Positions 6,586 to 7,186 of a DNA stretch of 7,186 nucleotides are shown one piece after another. Where the stretch lies: contig JAFCEI010000035.1 of assembly GCA_017609245.1 (NCBI GenBank), positions 1 through 7,186 on the forward strand, written 5' to 3'. Numbering within the stretch: position 1 is the first letter of the stretch; each line of letters starts with the position of its first letter. Below the pieces are notes generated by a model. That model made no database searches. It had not been told where the DNA came from and was given only the letters and a program-made list of their open reading frames with translations. Source of the DNA: Candidatus Woesearchaeota archaeon (lineage in GTDB: Archaea > Nanobdellota > Nanobdellia > Woesearchaeales > JAFCFN01). The translations under genes and the position numbers were made by a program.

Positions 6586-7142
6586 TATTCACTCTTTTTA
6601 GACTTAGACGGTTTTTCCCCTTTTGTTATAAAACCGATGAACATTATGATTATTACCAATAAGATGATCGATCCCACAAAATCAGTGTTGATATTTCTTG
6701 AAAGCCAGGTAAGGGCAGTGTTCAGCCATCCAGCAGCATTAAGGAATATCACGACAACACCGACAAGCATGACCCACATAAATGCTGTTTTCCATGTTCC
6801 TGATAAAAATACAGGCTCACCTTCTTTTACAAAAGCCCCGTACAACAATAGGAATGAAACAACAGCTAGCAATAATACGACAATGTTTGCAACAGACTCA
6901 TTTACTACTGCAACCAACTCCCTGCTCGCAACAACCAATAATGAGATGACAAAAGAAGCCATTGCATTCAGGTTTTTTCTGGGAACTGTTTGATCCCCTA
7001 CTTTCATTGTTCCAAAAACCTTTGTCTTTTCAAGTATTGCAAAAACAATGGTAAATATAAGCAGGAATGGCAAAACCACATCATATATGCCTAATCTTGT
7101 AAAGAATTCAATAGCACCTCTAAATATTGTAGCCTGAGCCAT
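6585..7142 (-). CDS. Polytopic membrane protein, first of three paralogs
   Basis: A 185-aa membrane protein that starts the three-gene operon. A short amphipathic-looking N-terminus (IFRGAIEFFTRLG) precedes the first membrane segment (19-37), which runs into ILEKTKVFG (36-44), the signature shared by the trio. Further hydrophobic segments lie at about 60-80, 84-104, 117-136 and 154-173; the tail KGEKPSKSKKSE is strongly basic and probably cytoplasmic. It has an extra loop (45-57, MKVGDQTVPRKNL) between segments one and two that the other two lack. The start is supported by a TATA box centred about 27 bases upstream, which would make the message leaderless. The first membrane segment is preceded by too few basic residues and no Gly/Ala processing site to suggest a type IV prepilin. 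I do not recognise a named family; I have the impression that similar proteins occur in DPANN genomes. Confidence 0.87.
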   Translation of the reverse strand: MAQATIFRGAIEFFTRLGIYDVVLPFLLIFTIVFAILEKTKVFGTMKVGDQTVPRKNLNAMASFVISLLVVASRELVAVVNESVANIVVLLLAVVSFLLLYGAFVKEGEPVFLSGTWKTAFMWVMLVGVVVIFLNAAGWLNTALTWLSRNINTDFVGSIILLVIIIMFIGFITKGEKPSKSKKSE

Positions 7143-7165
7143 AACCTATTTAAATCCTTGAAGCA

Positions 7166-7173
7166 TATATAAA
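7166..7173 (-). promoter_or_regulatory. TATA box and likely leaderless promoter of the membrane-protein trio
   Basis: The minus strand reads CCAAAAAATTTATATA: an A-rich BRE-like stretch next to a consensus TTTATATA box. Its centre lies 27 bases before the ATG at 7142, so transcription should start at or next to the first codon. The absence of a good ribosome site fits this. Confidence 0.65.
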
Positions 7174-7186
7174 TTTTTTGGTTTTC

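Noticed and set aside
6585..7142. Trio proteins as type IV pilins with class III signal peptides
   Set aside because: Their N-termini lack a basic stretch followed by a Gly/Ala-type cleavage site, and each has several hydrophobic segments rather than a single pilin helix.

Overview
This window looks like part of an archaeal genome, most likely a DPANN-type lineage (Woesearchaeota/Pacearchaeota-like). Three things support this. The secretion ATPase and its polytopic membrane partner have archaeal architecture. Intergenic spacers carry TTTATATA-type archaeal TATA boxes at the expected distances. One gene has a strong Shine-Dalgarno while most others have none and look leaderless. The lineage is inferred from protein style and is not proven. 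The window is almost entirely coding, with seven complete genes and no spacer above about 70 bp. I see no RNA gene, CRISPR array or mobile element.

Left block (1-4379, minus strand): a two-gene operon encodes the core motor of a type IV filament / type II secretion-like machine. The 756-aa ATPase (GspE/TadA/ArlI superfamily) is followed 11 bp later by a 674-aa TadC/ArlJ-like protein with two T2SSF domains. The latter's reading frame runs past its TAG stop into a further membrane-helix-like stretch up to the window edge, so the gene may carry a premature or recoded amber codon.

Middle block (4380-5508): a 69-bp divergent promoter region separates the ATPase from two plus-strand genes for soluble coiled-coil proteins of 137 and 206 aa. 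The first resembles archaellum C/D/E accessory proteins. The second combines a tandem 14-residue N-terminal repeat, a Pro/Ala linker and a long coiled coil.

Right block (5523-7142, minus strand): three tightly coupled genes encode paralogous membrane proteins of about 170-185 aa, each with about five hydrophobic segments and a shared motif at the end of the first. They are transcribed from a near-ideal promoter whose spacing predicts a leaderless mRNA, and they converge on the coiled-coil pair.

Taken together, this may be an incompletely described archaeal type IV filament-like or secretion system. Motor and platform are recognisable, the coiled-coil proteins could be cytoplasmic ring or switch-like adaptors, and the membrane trio could be envelope partners. 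No pilin, prepilin peptidase or secreted substrate is seen here, so the link between the blocks rests on proximity.
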